64,000 bases of DNA from Acidimicrobiales bacterium (GCA_035316325.1 DATHJB010000040.1:1-64000), one strand, 5' to 3'; counted from the stretch's first letter, positions 17,366 through 26,875 are shown. The notes: generated by a model not told the origin, from the sequence alone. Translations and numbers: made by a program.

Positions 17366-18387
17366 CACCCATGCTCCCCGACATCGATGTGCGGATCACC
17401 GACAGCTCGCTGCGTGACGGCTCGCACCACATCGGACACCAGTTCACGCCCGAGCAGGTGCGTGCGGTGGTGACCGCGCTCGATGCGGCCGGCGTGCCGG
17501 TCGTGGAGGTGAGCCACGGCGACGGCCTGGGCGGCTCGTCGTTCACCTACGGTCGTTCCGCCATCGACGAGCGACTCCTGATCAAGGAGGCAGTCGCCGC
17601 GGCCAGCCGGTCCAAGATCGCCTGCCTGCTGCTCCCCGGCGTCGGCACCACGGAGGACATCAAGGCCGCCGCCGACCTCGGCGCGACGGTCATCCGGGTG
17701 GCCACGCACTGCACCGAGGCGGACATCGCGGTCGAGCACTTCTCCACGTGCCGCGAGCTCGGCCTCGAGACGGTCGGGTTCCTGATGATGGCGCACTCGC
17801 AGCCACCGGAGGCGCTCGCCGCGCAGGCCCGGGTCATGGCCGATGCCGGCTGCCAGTGCGTCTACGTCACCGACTCCGCCGGCGCTCTCGTGCTGGAGCA
17901 GGCCGGCGACCGGGTGGCTGCCGTCCTGGCCGAGGTGGGCGGCGAGTCGACCGTCGGGTTCCACGGTCACGAGAACCTCGCGCTGGGCGTCGCGAACACC
18001 ATCCAGGCGATCCGCGCCGGTGCGGCCCAGGTGGACGGCTGCACCCGCCGCTTCGGCGCCGGCGCGGGCAACACGCCGACCGAGGCGCTGGTCGCCGCGT
18101 GCGACAAGCTCGGGATCAAGACCGGCGTCGACGCCCTCGCGATGTTCGACGTCGCCGAGGACGTGGTGCGCCCCATCATGGACGAGGAGCCGACGCTGTC
18201 GCGGCTGGCGCTCATCATGGGCTATGCCGGGGTGTACTCGAGCTTCCTCAAGCACGCCTACCGGGCTGCGGAGCGCTACGGGGTCTCCGGGGCGGACATC
18301 CTGCTGGAGTGCGGCGAGCGCAAGCTCGTCGGCGGGCAGGAGGATCAGATCGTGGAGATCGCTAGCGAGCTCGCCGAGCGACGCTGA
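17362..18387 (+). CDS. 4-hydroxy-2-oxovalerate aldolase (MhpE/HsaF-like)
   Basis: A 341-residue metal-dependent TIM-barrel aldolase cleaving 4-hydroxy-2-oxoacids to pyruvate and an aldehyde. Family signatures are [18 protein letters not shown] (catalytic R18-D19), [15 protein letters not shown], and the metal site around [14 protein letters not shown]. It overlaps the acetaldehyde dehydrogenase gene by four bases; the GTG at 17362 is used, with an ATG at 17371 as alternative. Its last 26 bases overlap the tail of the convergent CaiB gene. Confidence 0.95.
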   Translation: MTPMLPDIDVRITDSSLRDGSHHIGHQFTPEQVRAVVTALDAAGVPVVEVSHGDGLGGSSFTYGRSAIDERLLIKEAVAAASRSKIACLLLPGVGTTEDIKAAADLGATVIRVATHCTEADIAVEHFSTCRELGLETVGFLMMAHSQPPEALAAQARVMADAGCQCVYVTDSAGALVLEQAGDRVAAVLAEVGGESTVGFHGHENLALGVANTIQAIRAGAAQVDGCTRRFGAGAGNTPTEALVAACDKLGIKTGVDALAMFDVAEDVVRPIMDEEPTLSRLALIMGYAGVYSSFLKHAYRAAERYGVSGADILLECGERKLVGGQEDQIVEIASELAERR

Positions 18388-19579
18388 CCGCGACACCGGA
18401 GCGTTCGAGCTCGGCGATCTCGACTTCGGTCAGGCCGGCCTCCGCGAGCACCTCCTCCGTGTGCTGCCCGCGGACCGGTGCCGGCCGGCGCAGCCCGCCC
18501 GATCCCCCCGAGAAGCGCACCGGATCGGGGATGTGGTGGTACGCGCCTGACAGCGGGTGGTCCACCTCCGGGAGCTCGGCGGTGATCTGATCGAGGGGCA
18601 CCACGAGCCCCGCCGGAATCCCGTGCTCCTCGCAGAACGCGGTCCAGAACGAGGTGCTGCGCGTGGCGATGACCTCGGCGAGGACGGCGTAGAGCTCGTT
18701 GGCGTGCTCGATGATCGCCTGGCGGCTCTCGGTCATGCCGCTGGCGACGACGTCCCCTCGGCCGTCGATCTCGAGGACGGCCTTCCACTCGCCGGGCGAG
18801 TAGGGGAGGACGCAGATCCAGCCGTCCTGGGCGGCGAAGGGCCGCCGGTTCTCCGCGAGGACCCGGGAGTACCCGACCGGCCCGGTCGCCGGCGACGGGA
18901 TCGCCCCGGAGCCGTGCTCGACGAGCATGAAGGAGCGCATGACGTCGACCATCGGCACCTCGATCCGTTCGGCGGTGCCGGTGCGGTGACGCCGGAACAG
19001 CGCGGCGCACACGGCGTAGACGATGGTCAGGGCCGAGACCTTGTCGGCCAGGATCGTCGGAGCGAACCGCGGGGTCCCGGAGCTGAGGGCGAACGAGTCG
19101 GCGAGCCCGGACACCGCCTGGATGACGTCGTCGTAGGCCGGCCGATCGGCGTCGGGGCCATCGGACGGGTAGCCCTGGGCCTGGCAGTAGACCACGTCGG
19201 GCCGCACGGCCCGGACGTCGTCGAAGGTCAACCCGAGTCGGGTCAGGCTTCCCGGGCGCAGGTTCGTGACGAAGACGTCGCACGTCGCGGCGATCCGCAG
19301 CAGGGCCTCGCGGCCCCGTGGGTCCTTGACGTCGAGTGAGATGTTGCGCTTGTTCCGCAGCAGGTTCAGGGTGACGCCGGAGAGGCCGGGATGGGGCCCG
19401 GCGTCCATGAGGCGGTTGATGTCGCCGTTGGGGGCCTCCACCGACACGACCTCGGCCCCCAGGTCGCCGAGCATCTGCGTGGCGAGGGGCCCCATGATCA
19501 CCGACGAGAGGTCGAGCACGCGCACCCCGGCCAGCGGTCCCGTGGCCGGCAGGGGTTCGTCGTCGCTTGCGCTGTCCAC
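18362..19579 (-). CDS. CaiB/BaiF class III CoA-transferase
   Basis: A 405-residue family III CoA-transferase, which moves CoA from a donor thioester to a carboxylic acid. Diagnostic parts are [20 protein letters not shown] near the N-terminus, [20 protein letters not shown], the probable catalytic Asp in [16 protein letters not shown], and the C-terminal [16 protein letters not shown]. The GTG at 19579 follows AAGGGAAG; the frame continues to 19705 but crosses the promoter/operator region. It is transcribed alone, leftward, from the divergent promoter it shares with the extradiol dioxygenase, and ends inside the aldolase gene. The acid it activates is unknown; the acyl-CoA dehydrogenase at 30446 may act on its product. 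Confidence 0.92.
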   Translation of the reverse strand: MDSASDDEPLPATGPLAGVRVLDLSSVIMGPLATQMLGDLGAEVVSVEAPNGDINRLMDAGPHPGLSGVTLNLLRNKRNISLDVKDPRGREALLRIAATCDVFVTNLRPGSLTRLGLTFDDVRAVRPDVVYCQAQGYPSDGPDADRPAYDDVIQAVSGLADSFALSSGTPRFAPTILADKVSALTIVYAVCAALFRRHRTGTAERIEVPMVDVMRSFMLVEHGSGAIPSPATGPVGYSRVLAENRRPFAAQDGWICVLPYSPGEWKAVLEIDGRGDVVASGMTESRQAIIEHANELYAVLAEVIATRSTSFWTAFCEEHGIPAGLVVPLDQITAELPEVDHPLSGAYHHIPDPVRFSGGSGGLRRPAPVRGQHTEEVLAEAGLTEVEIAELERSGVAVSVARRAR

Positions 19580-19648
19580 CGTTGCTTCCCTTCGCTCGGC
19601 GTTCGGGGTGTGGAGGGTACGGAGCGCCGGGCCGGTGGCAAATGCCGC

Positions 19649-19665
19649 GTTCCACGCCCCGGAAC
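19649..19665. promoter_or_regulatory. IclR-type operator serving the leftward CaiB gene
   Basis: GTTCCACGCCCCGGAAC has one arm mismatch to GTTCCG-N5-CGGAAC. Reading leftward, six bases on there is TTTGCC and, 17 bases later, TACCCT, a plausible -35/-10 pair for the CaiB gene. It is paired with the site at 19698, 49 bases away. Confidence 0.65.
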
Positions 19666-19697
19666 GCCGCGGCCTGCCGGGTCGTGCCCCGCACCCT

Positions 19698-19714
19698 GTT
19701 CCCATGGTCGGAAC
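19698..19714. promoter_or_regulatory. IclR-type operator serving the rightward extradiol/Rieske operon
   Basis: GTTCCCATGGTCGGAAC has one arm mismatch. Six bases downstream is TTGTCA (19721-19726), followed after 18 bases by CAGCAT. The position immediately upstream of -35 suits an activator. Confidence 0.65.
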
Positions 19715-19775
19715 GGTTGGTTGTCACGCCCCGCGGACAGCGGGCAGCATGAACGCGGGCTGAGAAGGAGCATCA

Positions 19776-20693
19776 ATGCACTTGGTTCAACGTCTCGGGT
19801 ATCTGAGCATCGGGGTGGCTGACCTCGACGCGGCCATCGACTTCTACGCCCGCTACGTCCGCCTGGACCTCACCGAGCGGGTCGGCACGACCGCGTTCAT
19901 GACCGGTGGCGTCGAGCACCACTGGATCCGGCTCGAGGAGGGTGAGCGCACGGGCGTCAACCGGGTCGGCTACGAGGTCGCCGACGAGGCGACGCTCGCC
20001 GAGATCGCCGAACGCCTGCGCCGGTCCGATCCCGGCATCGAGTACACCGAAGGCGGCGACTTCGGCAAGGAGCGGGTGCATCGATGGCTGCGGTTCGAGG
20101 ATCCGTCGGGGTTCCCCCTCGAGCTCTTCGTCGGCATGGCGGAGCGGCCGGTGCCGCCGGTCAGCTCCGGTGTCGCCCTCGACCGCCTGCTGCACGCCGG
20201 CTGGAAGGCCAGGGACTTCGACCGGACGGCTCGCTTCTACCAGGAGACCCTCGGGTTCAAGGTCTCGGACTGGCTGGGTGACACGGTGGGCTTCTTCCGC
20301 TGCGCCAACGGCTTCCACCACAGCCTGGTGCTGGTCCGGAGCCCCGACGGCGAGACGAGCTTCGACCACCTGTGCATCAACGTCGAGTCGATCGACGACG
20401 TCATGCGCTTCCGCCACAACGCCGTCGACCACGGCGTCGCTCTGCGCAGCGACCTGCTCCGTCACCCCACCTCGGGCTCGATCTCGGTGTACATCCGTGA
20501 CGAGGAGCGCGGGCTCGCCATCGAGTACTGCACCGGCCACGCCGTCCTCGACGACGAGACCCACCGGCCGCGGCGGCTCCCCGTCGGGGCGCAGACGGCC
20601 GACGTCTGGCGGGTCCCGCTCCCCGAGCCGCGGATCGCCTCTCCCACGGGTGCAGGCGACCGCCCCGCCGAGCTCCCGTCGCTGCGCAGCTGA
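19776..20693 (+). CDS. Type I extradiol ring-cleavage dioxygenase (BphC-like)
   Basis: A 305-residue enzyme of two VOC modules that opens a catecholic ring next to the hydroxyls. The C-terminal module keeps the 2-His-1-Glu iron site: H140 (LLHAGWK), H198 (SFDHLCINV) and E250 (LAIEYCTG), spaced as in BphC, plus an acid/base His in the FHHSLVLV segment. AAGGAG precedes the ATG at 19776. It is the first gene of a long rightward operon and is followed two bases on by the Rieske small subunit gene. Substrate is unknown; with the C-C hydrolases and hydratase/aldolase trio nearby it should produce a ring-fission product split to 2-hydroxypentadienoate and an acid. Confidence 0.92.
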   Translation: MHLVQRLGYLSIGVADLDAAIDFYARYVRLDLTERVGTTAFMTGGVEHHWIRLEEGERTGVNRVGYEVADEATLAEIAERLRRSDPGIEYTEGGDFGKERVHRWLRFEDPSGFPLELFVGMAERPVPPVSSGVALDRLLHAGWKARDFDRTARFYQETLGFKVSDWLGDTVGFFRCANGFHHSLVLVRSPDGETSFDHLCINVESIDDVMRFRHNAVDHGVALRSDLLRHPTSGSISVYIRDEERGLAIEYCTGHAVLDDETHRPRRLPVGAQTADVWRVPLPEPRIASPTGAGDRPAELPSLRS

Positions 20694-20694
20694 G

Positions 20695-21213
20695 ATGGGA
20701 CCGACCACCGCTGCACCGGGGCGCGCCCGCGATCGCGATCTGCGCCACGAGGCCGAGGACTTCCTCTACGACGAGGCGGCTCTGCTCGACGCCTGGCGTC
20801 TCGAGGAGTGGCTCGAGCTCTTCCTGCCGGAGTGCCGCTACGTCATCCCTGCCACCGACCTGCCCGACGGCGACACGTCGCGGGACCTCGCGCTGGTGAG
20901 CGACGACCGCTTCCTGCTCGGGGAGCGGGTCCGGTCGCTCCTGAAGCGGAGCGCGCACGCCGAGTTCCCGCACTCGCGGACCCGTCGGCTCATCGCCAAC
21001 GTCCGAGCCGTCGACCACGGCGCCGAGGGGATCGTGGTGACGGCCAACTTCGCCGTCTACCGGGTCCGCCGCGAGGTGGTCGACTGCTACGTGGGGGAGT
21101 ACCGGCATCAATTGGAGCGGGGCACGGACGGCGAGCTGCGGTTCCGCGAGCGCAAGGCCGTCCTGGACCTCGACGCGCTGCGGCCGCACGGCAAGGTCTC
21201 GATCATCCTGTGA
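20695..21213 (+). CDS. Aromatic-ring-hydroxylating dioxygenase, small (beta) subunit
   Basis: A 172-residue cone-shaped NTF2-like beta subunit of Rieske dioxygenases: EAEDFLYDEAALLDAWRLEE, then WLELFLPECRYVIPATD and HSRTRRLIANVRAVD, and a C-terminal strand series ending KVSIIL. Beta subunits are structural in the alpha3beta3 oxygenase. The start is the ATG one base after the upstream stop. The only large subunit in the window lies 5.8 kb downstream at 27039, an unusual separation. Neither a ferredoxin nor a reductase gene was seen. Confidence 0.93.
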   Translation: MGPTTAAPGRARDRDLRHEAEDFLYDEAALLDAWRLEEWLELFLPECRYVIPATDLPDGDTSRDLALVSDDRFLLGERVRSLLKRSAHAEFPHSRTRRLIANVRAVDHGAEGIVVTANFAVYRVRREVVDCYVGEYRHQLERGTDGELRFRERKAVLDLDALRPHGKVSIIL

Positions 21214-22010
21214 CCCGGCGGCTCGAGGGCAAGGTCGCTATCGTGACCGGTGCCAGCAAGAACATCGGCGGGTCGATCGCCGCCGGCTTCGCCGTCGAGG
21301 GCGCGAAGGTCGTGTGCAACGACCTCGATCCGGCGACGGCCGCGGCGACGGCTGAGCGGGTCGCCGGGCTGGGCGGCCACGCGATGGCCCTGCCCGGCGA
21401 CGTGACCGACGAGGCCTACGTCGCGGCCGCGGTGGAGCGGACGATCGACGAATGGGGTCGGATCGACGTGCTGGTCAACAACGCGGTGCTCTTCAACAAG
21501 AAGGGCGTCCTCGACATGAGCCACGCCGAGTTCCGCGCCCAGCTCGACGTGATCCTCGGCGGAGCGTTCCTGCTCACGAAGCACGTCGCCGCAGCGATGA
21601 TCGAGCTCGGGATCGGCGGGAGCATCGTCAACGTGCTGTCGACCGCGGCATGGCAGGGCGAGCCCGGGAACATCGGGTACTCGACGGGCAAGGGAGCGCT
21701 GATCAACTTCACCCGCTCCGCCGCGATGGAGCTCGCGCAGCACGGGATCCGCGTCAACGGCTTCACGCCGACGGCCACGGCGATCACCGACGCGGCCCAC
21801 GAGGCCCGGCGTGCCGAGTCGAGGAGCAGCGGCTGGACCATGGAGTTCGAGAGCCACCTCCCGCTCGGCCGCCGACCGACACCGGAGGACTACGTGCCGG
21901 CGCTGGTCTTCCTCGCCTCCGACGACTCGAGGATGATGACGGGGACGAACATCACCGTCGACGCCGGCGCCACCGCGAAGTACTGGCCCTGGGTGCCCCA
22001 CCCCGACTGA
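21210..22010 (+). CDS. Short-chain dehydrogenase (possible cis-dihydrodiol dehydrogenase)
   Basis: A 266-residue classical SDR. The NAD(P)-binding motif is TGASKNIG at residues 13-20, with an acidic residue after strand 2 (CNDLD) favouring NAD. NNAV and the catalytic Ser in NVLSTAAW and YxxxK (GYSTGKGA) are present, and the C-terminus reads [11 protein letters not shown]. The start is GTG at 21210 in a four-base overlap with the Rieske beta gene, supporting a functional link: rearomatisation of a cis-dihydrodiol to a catechol would fit between the Rieske oxygenase and the extradiol enzyme. That role is inferred from context only. Confidence 0.88.
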   Translation: MTRRLEGKVAIVTGASKNIGGSIAAGFAVEGAKVVCNDLDPATAAATAERVAGLGGHAMALPGDVTDEAYVAAAVERTIDEWGRIDVLVNNAVLFNKKGVLDMSHAEFRAQLDVILGGAFLLTKHVAAAMIELGIGGSIVNVLSTAAWQGEPGNIGYSTGKGALINFTRSAAMELAQHGIRVNGFTPTATAITDAAHEARRAESRSSGWTMEFESHLPLGRRPTPEDYVPALVFLASDDSRMMTGTNITVDAGATAKYWPWVPHPD

Positions 22011-22093
22011 TCGCCTGGATCCGCGTCGGGCTTCCCGGCCAGCGGGACGATCCCTTACGCGAGCGTCTCGCCCCGTTGAGACTGAACGTCATC

Positions 22094-22567
22094 ATGGAGC
22101 GGGACGACACAGCGGAGCACGAGACGAGCGGGAGCACCCAGGCGCTCCCGGCCCCGGTGCTGGTGATGGGCGTGATCGGCGCCGACGTCCACGTGATCGG
22201 CAACCGGATCCTCGACCACGCGCTCCGCGAGGCGGGCTTCCTGACAGAGAACCTCGGCATCCAGGTCACGCAGCAGGACCTCGTCGACGCGGCCATCGAG
22301 ACGAACGCCGCCGCGATCCTGGTCTCGTCGCTCTACGGGCACGCCGAGCTCGACTGCGAAGGGCTACGGGAGCTCTGCCAGGAGTCCGGCATCGCCGACA
22401 TCCTCCTCTACATCGGCGGCAACCTCGTGGTCGGAAAGCGCGAGTTCGACGAGGTGGAGCAGCTGTTCCGGGGGCTGGGGTTCGATCGCGTCTTCCCTCC
22501 GGCATCGTCACCGGAGTCGGCCATCGCGCTTCTGCGCGCCGACCTCGGCCTGCCGGTCACCGCCTGA
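22094..22567 (+). CDS. glmS: Glutamate (methylaspartate) mutase, small B12-binding S subunit
   Basis: A 157-residue cobalamin-binding flavodoxin-fold protein. The B12 signature D31-x-H33-x-x-G36 ([16 protein letters not shown]) provides the lower axial His; S78-x-L80 ([16 protein letters not shown]) and the GG at 108-109 ([10 protein letters not shown]) complete it. The match to GlmS/MutS (DxHxxGNKILDHA, SSLYG, CKGLR) is close. It binds adenosylcobalamin and with the E subunit performs a radical carbon-skeleton rearrangement. The start is the ATG at 22094; a 23-residue polar leader precedes the fold. It is followed by the MutL and E genes with minimal spacing. No methylaspartate ammonia-lyase is nearby. 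Confidence 0.94.
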   Translation: MERDDTAEHETSGSTQALPAPVLVMGVIGADVHVIGNRILDHALREAGFLTENLGIQVTQQDLVDAAIETNAAAILVSSLYGHAELDCEGLRELCQESGIADILLYIGGNLVVGKREFDEVEQLFRGLGFDRVFPPASSPESAIALLRADLGLPVTA

Positions 22568-22576
22568 CGCGGCCGC

Positions 22577-23986
22577 ATGCGCTACGCCCTGACCTGCGAC
22601 TTCGGCAGCACCTTCACGAAGGTGCGCGTGGTCTCCCTCGACGACGGTGCCCTCGTGGCGTCGAGCCAGTCCCCGACGACGACGTCGACCGACCTCCGGG
22701 TGGGGCTGCAGCGCGCCGTCGACCTCGCGGGGGCCGGGTACTCCCTCGACGGTGCGCACCACCTCGCCGGGTGCTCGAGCGCAGCCGGTGGTCTGCGCAT
22801 GGTCGCGGTCGGCCTGGTCCCTTCTCTCACCGTCTCGGCGGCGCGTGAGGCCGCCCTGGGGGCCGGCGCCCGTCTGGTCGGCACGTTCTCCCATCGGCTC
22901 ACCGATGAGGACGTCGCGGCGATCGACCAGCTGGGGTGCGACCTGATCCTCCTCGCCGGCGGCACCGATGGAGGCGACAGCGACGTCGTCCTGCACAACG
23001 CCGAGCGACTGGCCCAGCGCCGCGTCGGGGCCGCCGTGATCTATGCCGGAAACCGTGAGGTGACGCAGGCTGCGACCGCGTCCCTCTCGGCGGCGGGGGT
23101 GCTCACCGTCGCCGTGCCCAACGTCCTCCCGAACCTGCGGGAGCTCGATCTCGAGCCGGCGAGGGTGGCGATCCGCGAGCTCTTCCTACGGCACATCGTG
23201 TGTGCCAAGGGCATGGAGCTGGCGGCCGACGCCCTCGGCGGGACGTTGGTCCCCACCCCATTGGCCGTCCTCGACGCCGCGGTCCTGATGAGCGGCGGCG
23301 TCGCGACCGACCGCGGTGTCGGCGACCTGATGGTCGTCGACGTCGGCGGCGCGACCACCGACGTGCACTCGGTCGCCGCGGGCAGCCCGGTGCAGCCGGG
23401 CACGGTCTGGCAGGGCATCCCCGAGCCGCATGCCAAGCGCACGGTCGAAGGCGACCTCGGCCTGCGGGTCAACGCCGGCGGGATCGTGGACACGCTCACC
23501 TCGTCGCTGCGGTTCCACCCGGAGCTCGAGGATGCCGACGAGGCGGCGCTCAGCGCCTACGCCGATCGGGTCTCGTCGCGCACCGAGCTCCTGCCGAGCG
23601 GGCGGAGCGAGTCGACGTTCGACCGCACGCTCGCGGCGACAGCCGTCGACGTGGCCGTGGGACGTCACGTCGGCCGCATCCGTCGGAGCTTAAGCCCGCA
23701 TGGGGAGGTGCTCGTGCAGACCGGCAAGGACCTCTCGAACGTGCGGGCGGTGGTCGGCACCGGGGGCCTGTTCGCGCACCAGGACGCCGGCATCGACGTG
23801 CTGCGCCGCAGCTTGGCCCGTCCGGAGCTGGAGGGCGAGCTGCGCCCGGTCGACGCCGACCTCCTGGTCGACGGCGAGTACGTGATGGCCGCGGGCGGCC
23901 TGCTCTCGTCGACCCATCCCGAGGTCGCGCTGGCCCTGCTGCGGACCACGCAGCGGTCCGGTCTCGTGGGAAAGGAGCTCGGATGA
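22577..23986 (+). CDS. glmL: MutL/GlmL, glutamate-mutase-associated ASKHA-fold protein
   Basis: A 469-residue actin/Hsp70-fold protein encoded between the S and E subunits. Phosphate 1 motif CDFGSTFTKVRVV at the N-terminus, the phosphate 2-like DVGGATTDVHSV in the middle, and VVGTGGLFAHQ late in the chain are typical of MutL. Its role in the family is thought to be reactivation or chaperoning of the B12 mutase. It begins nine bases after the S gene and its last codons overlap the E gene start (ATGA). The presence of the complete S-L-E set argues for a working enzyme rather than a relic. Confidence 0.93.
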   Translation: MRYALTCDFGSTFTKVRVVSLDDGALVASSQSPTTTSTDLRVGLQRAVDLAGAGYSLDGAHHLAGCSSAAGGLRMVAVGLVPSLTVSAAREAALGAGARLVGTFSHRLTDEDVAAIDQLGCDLILLAGGTDGGDSDVVLHNAERLAQRRVGAAVIYAGNREVTQAATASLSAAGVLTVAVPNVLPNLRELDLEPARVAIRELFLRHIVCAKGMELAADALGGTLVPTPLAVLDAAVLMSGGVATDRGVGDLMVVDVGGATTDVHSVAAGSPVQPGTVWQGIPEPHAKRTVEGDLGLRVNAGGIVDTLTSSLRFHPELEDADEAALSAYADRVSSRTELLPSGRSESTFDRTLAATAVDVAVGRHVGRIRRSLSPHGEVLVQTGKDLSNVRAVVGTGGLFAHQDAGIDVLRRSLARPELEGELRPVDADLLVDGEYVMAAGGLLSSTHPEVALALLRTTQRSGLVGKELG

Positions 23987-25434
23987 CCACGACGGCACCC
24001 CTCACATCCGCCCGGCTCGACGAGGACGAGTTCCTCGCCCTGCGCGCGGCCGTGCTGGCGCAATGGCCCACCGGCGCGGAGGTCGACCTCGAGAGCGGTC
24101 TCGAGGTGCTGCGGGCGCTTCCCGAGCACAAGAACGCCTCGCTGGTGCTGGCCAGGGCGCAGGACGACGGCCGCACGCTGGTCCAGCCGCGCGGTGGCGT
24201 CGCCACCGTCGAGGGGCAGGTGGAGCTGCTCGTCCACCTGCAGGAGGCGGGGGCGGACCTGCTCCCCAGCACCCTCGACAGCTACACCAGGACGATCCGG
24301 TTCGAGGAGGCCGAGGCGGGGCTCCTCCGGAGCCTGGAGAGCGGGGAGTCGTTCCTGAACGGCTTCCCGGCGGTGAACCACGGGGTCGCGGGGTGCCGGC
24401 GCGTCGTGGAGGCCGTCGATCGCCCGATGATCGGCCGCCCCGGCACACCGGACGCCCGGCTCGCGGCCGAGATCATGTTCGCCGCCGGGTACACGGACTT
24501 CGAGGGCGGCCCGCTCGACTACCTGTTCGCCTACACGCAGAGCACGTCGCCCGCGGACGTGATCCGGAACTGGGACTACATCTACCGCCTGGTCGGCTGG
24601 TACGAGGAGCGCGGCGTTCCGATGCACCAGGAGCAGTACGGCTCGATCACCGGAACGCTCGTCCCTCCGGGCCTGGCCATCGCCGTGACCACCCTCGAGG
24701 CCCTGCTCGCGGCCCGACAGGGCGTCCGCCACGTCGGCCTCGGGTACGGGCAGGAGGGCCATCTCGTGCAGGACGTCGCGGCGCTCCGCGTCGCGCCGGA
24801 GATCGCGCGCGGCTACCTCGACCGGTACGGCTTCACCGACGTGCGCGTCGGCTCGGTGTTCGACCAGTGGATGGGCGCGTTCCCCGCCGACGAGGGCGCG
24901 GCGATGGGAGTGATCGGCTGGGGCGCCGTCACGGCCGCCTACGGGCGCGCGGTGGAGGTGATCACGAAGTCGCCGCACGAGGCGGCGGGCGTGCCGACGA
25001 AGGAGGCGAACGCCTCGGGCGTGAGGGCGACCGCGCAGATCCTGGGGATGCTCCGAAGCCAGCCGTTCCCCGACACGGCCGCCCTCGAGGAGGAGATGCA
25101 CATCATCCGGCTCGAGGCGACCTCGGTGATCGACCGGGCGATCGAGCTTGGCGAGGGCGATCTCGCCGCCGGGATCTGTCGGGCCATCGAGGCGGGGGCG
25201 CTGGAGATCCCGTTCTCGCCGAGTCGGGCCTGCGCCGGCAAGATCATGCCGGTCCGCGATGCCGAGGGCGCGGTGCGGCTCTGGGACTTCGGCGACCTGC
25301 CGTACCCCGCCGAGGTGAAGGCCTATCACCAGGCGCGGGTCACGCGCCGAGAGTCGGCGGAAGGACGGTCTGCCGGCTACTCGATGCTCGTCGACGACGT
25401 GAACGCGATCAGCCTCGGCCACCTCGTCCGCTAG
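23983..25434 (+). CDS. glmE: Glutamate (methylaspartate) mutase, catalytic E subunit
   Basis: A 483-residue TIM-barrel catalytic subunit of the adenosylcobalamin-dependent mutase; it equilibrates glutamate and 3-methylaspartate in the known family. Conserved stretches include LVQPRGGVATVEGQVELL, SGESFLNGFPAVNHG, GRPGTPDARLAAEIM, GGPLDYLFAYTQST and MHQEQYGSITGTLVPP. AAAGGAG precedes the ATG, which overlaps the MutL stop by four bases. Its position between Rieske subunit genes is unexpected, since the classical pathway partner (methylaspartase) is missing. The substrate may be glutamate or a related acid from the aromatic pathway. Confidence 0.93.
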   Translation: MTTTAPLTSARLDEDEFLALRAAVLAQWPTGAEVDLESGLEVLRALPEHKNASLVLARAQDDGRTLVQPRGGVATVEGQVELLVHLQEAGADLLPSTLDSYTRTIRFEEAEAGLLRSLESGESFLNGFPAVNHGVAGCRRVVEAVDRPMIGRPGTPDARLAAEIMFAAGYTDFEGGPLDYLFAYTQSTSPADVIRNWDYIYRLVGWYEERGVPMHQEQYGSITGTLVPPGLAIAVTTLEALLAARQGVRHVGLGYGQEGHLVQDVAALRVAPEIARGYLDRYGFTDVRVGSVFDQWMGAFPADEGAAMGVIGWGAVTAAYGRAVEVITKSPHEAAGVPTKEANASGVRATAQILGMLRSQPFPDTAALEEEMHIIRLEATSVIDRAIELGEGDLAAGICRAIEAGALEIPFSPSRACAGKIMPVRDAEGAVRLWDFGDLPYPAEVKAYHQARVTRRESAEGRSAGYSMLVDDVNAISLGHLVR

Positions 25435-25480
25435 CCCGGATCGGTTCGCCGACCGGTCCCCCTGAGGAAAGTGAGTGCAC

Positions 25481-25888
25481 ATGGCTCTGCCCACCCCGAC
25501 CGACCAGGTTCGTGAGGCGTTCCGCGGCGAGGACGACCGCCGCATGGAGTTCCTGAAGGAACGGATCGCGCCCGACGCACGCGTCCACGTCCCGGACGTG
25601 CTGCCGTTCGACGACCTGCGTGGCTTCGACGGGCTCACCACCGTCGTCGGCGCCCTGCTCGAGCGGAGCGGCAACACCTTCGAGGTCGTCTACCTCGACG
25701 TGATCGGCGGCGGTGACATCGTCGCGGTCGTGAACAGCGCGCAGGCCCACCGGGGCGACGACCACATCAGCTACAACAACCTGTGGACGTTCCGATTCGC
25801 CGGTGACGCCATCGCCGAGGTGTGGCTGACACCCTCGGTGCCGGGCACGGAGATCGTCCGCTTCTTCGGCTTCGGCGACGAGGGCTAG
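25481..25888 (+). CDS. NTF2-like/SnoaL-type small protein
   Basis: A 135-residue protein with the cone-like alpha+beta pattern of the NTF2 superfamily: helices DQVREAFRGEDDRRMEFLKE, a conserved pocket strand DARVHVPDVLPFDDLRG, and closing strands (NNLWTFRFAGDAIAEVWLT). Such proteins are isomerases, hydratases or accessory subunits; no catalytic residues can be assigned. GAGGAAAG lies nine bases before the ATG at 25481; a GTG two codons earlier is less well spaced. It is located between the mutase E gene and the first C-C hydrolase in the same direction. Confidence 0.75.
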   Translation: MALPTPTDQVREAFRGEDDRRMEFLKERIAPDARVHVPDVLPFDDLRGFDGLTTVVGALLERSGNTFEVVYLDVIGGGDIVAVVNSAQAHRGDDHISYNNLWTFRFAGDAIAEVWLTPSVPGTEIVRFFGFGDEG

Positions 25889-25894
25889 CCGATC

Positions 25895-26875
25895 ATGGGT
25901 CTGACAGCCGAGGGGCTCGTGCACGTCGACGGCCTGCTCAGCCGCTGGGTGCAGCTGCCGACAGGTGTCCGGGCACACTACGTGACCTCCGGCGACGACG
26001 GCCCGGCCGTCGTGCTGCTGCACGGAGGCATCATCGGGTCGTCGGGAACTGCCGGGTGGCGCCTCATGGCACCGTTCCTCGGCCAGCACGGCTTCCGCGT
26101 CTACTGCCCGGACATGCCGTCGTTCGGTCTGACGGAGGACGCGGCGCAGGTGTACAGCCCGGGACCGGGTGGGCACGTCGACTTCCTCCACGACTTCACC
26201 ACCGCGCTCGGGCTCGACCGATTCCACCTCGCGGGCAACTCCATGGGGTGCATGAACACCGTGAACTACACGGTCGCCCATCCCGAGCGCGTCGTGAGCT
26301 TCGTCCTGGTCGCCGGTCCCGTCGGCGACACGGTGCCGGGCGAGTACCTCCGGTGGTTCAACATCCAGCCGAACGGTCGGCGACCCAACACCCGTCGGTT
26401 CGACGGCACCGAGGAGTCGATGCGGTCCATGCTGCAGGCGATCCTGCACCGTCCGGGGGAGATCGACCCGGATCTGGTGGCGATGCGCACCGCCGCCGCC
26501 AACCGCCAGCGCGAGGCCTACCAACGCCACCTGGCCGCTCGCGACGCCGTCGCCACGGGTGACGCGCCCGACCTGGCGGCCCGGCTGTCCACTGCCGGGA
26601 GGCTCCGCGAGCTGACGATCCCGGGGATCTACCTCTACGGGCGCGACGACGGGTTCCCGGTCACCGAGCTCGGCCATCCGCAGGAGGACGCCCTCGCGCG
26701 CATCCAGTTCTTCTACCCCGCCGACTGCGGTCATCAAGGTCAGACCGACCAGCCGGAGCTGTTCAACCAGGTGTTCCTCGAGTTCTTCAGCACCGGCAAG
26801 GTGTCGACCGCGACGGCGGAGCGGGCCGGGGTCTCCGACCGCCGTCCCCCGAACCCGGCTCTCGTCGGTCCCTGA
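25895..26875 (+). CDS. Alpha/beta hydrolase, meta-cleavage-product (C-C) hydrolase type, copy 1
   Basis: A 326-residue alpha/beta-hydrolase of the MhpC/BphD class, which hydrolyses a C-C bond in ring-fission products. The oxyanion loop is VVLLHGG, nucleophile Ser116 lies in GNSMGCM, the acid is Asp251 or Asp252 (GRDDGFPV), and His280 is in DCGHQGQTDQPE. A lid domain lies between about residues 145 and 235. It starts six bases after the NTF2-like gene. It is a clear paralogue of the enzyme at 28407-29387, with a nearly identical C-terminal catalytic segment, so duplication around the Rieske gene is likely. Confidence 0.92.
   Translation: MGLTAEGLVHVDGLLSRWVQLPTGVRAHYVTSGDDGPAVVLLHGGIIGSSGTAGWRLMAPFLGQHGFRVYCPDMPSFGLTEDAAQVYSPGPGGHVDFLHDFTTALGLDRFHLAGNSMGCMNTVNYTVAHPERVVSFVLVAGPVGDTVPGEYLRWFNIQPNGRRPNTRRFDGTEESMRSMLQAILHRPGEIDPDLVAMRTAAANRQREAYQRHLAARDAVATGDAPDLAARLSTAGRLRELTIPGIYLYGRDDGFPVTELGHPQEDALARIQFFYPADCGHQGQTDQPELFNQVFLEFFSTGKVSTATAERAGVSDRRPPNPALVGP

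Noticed and set aside
22011-22093. Gap before the B12-binding subunit considered for a cobalamin riboswitch
   Set aside because: Only 83 bases, with no B12-box-like conserved sequence or extended pairing.
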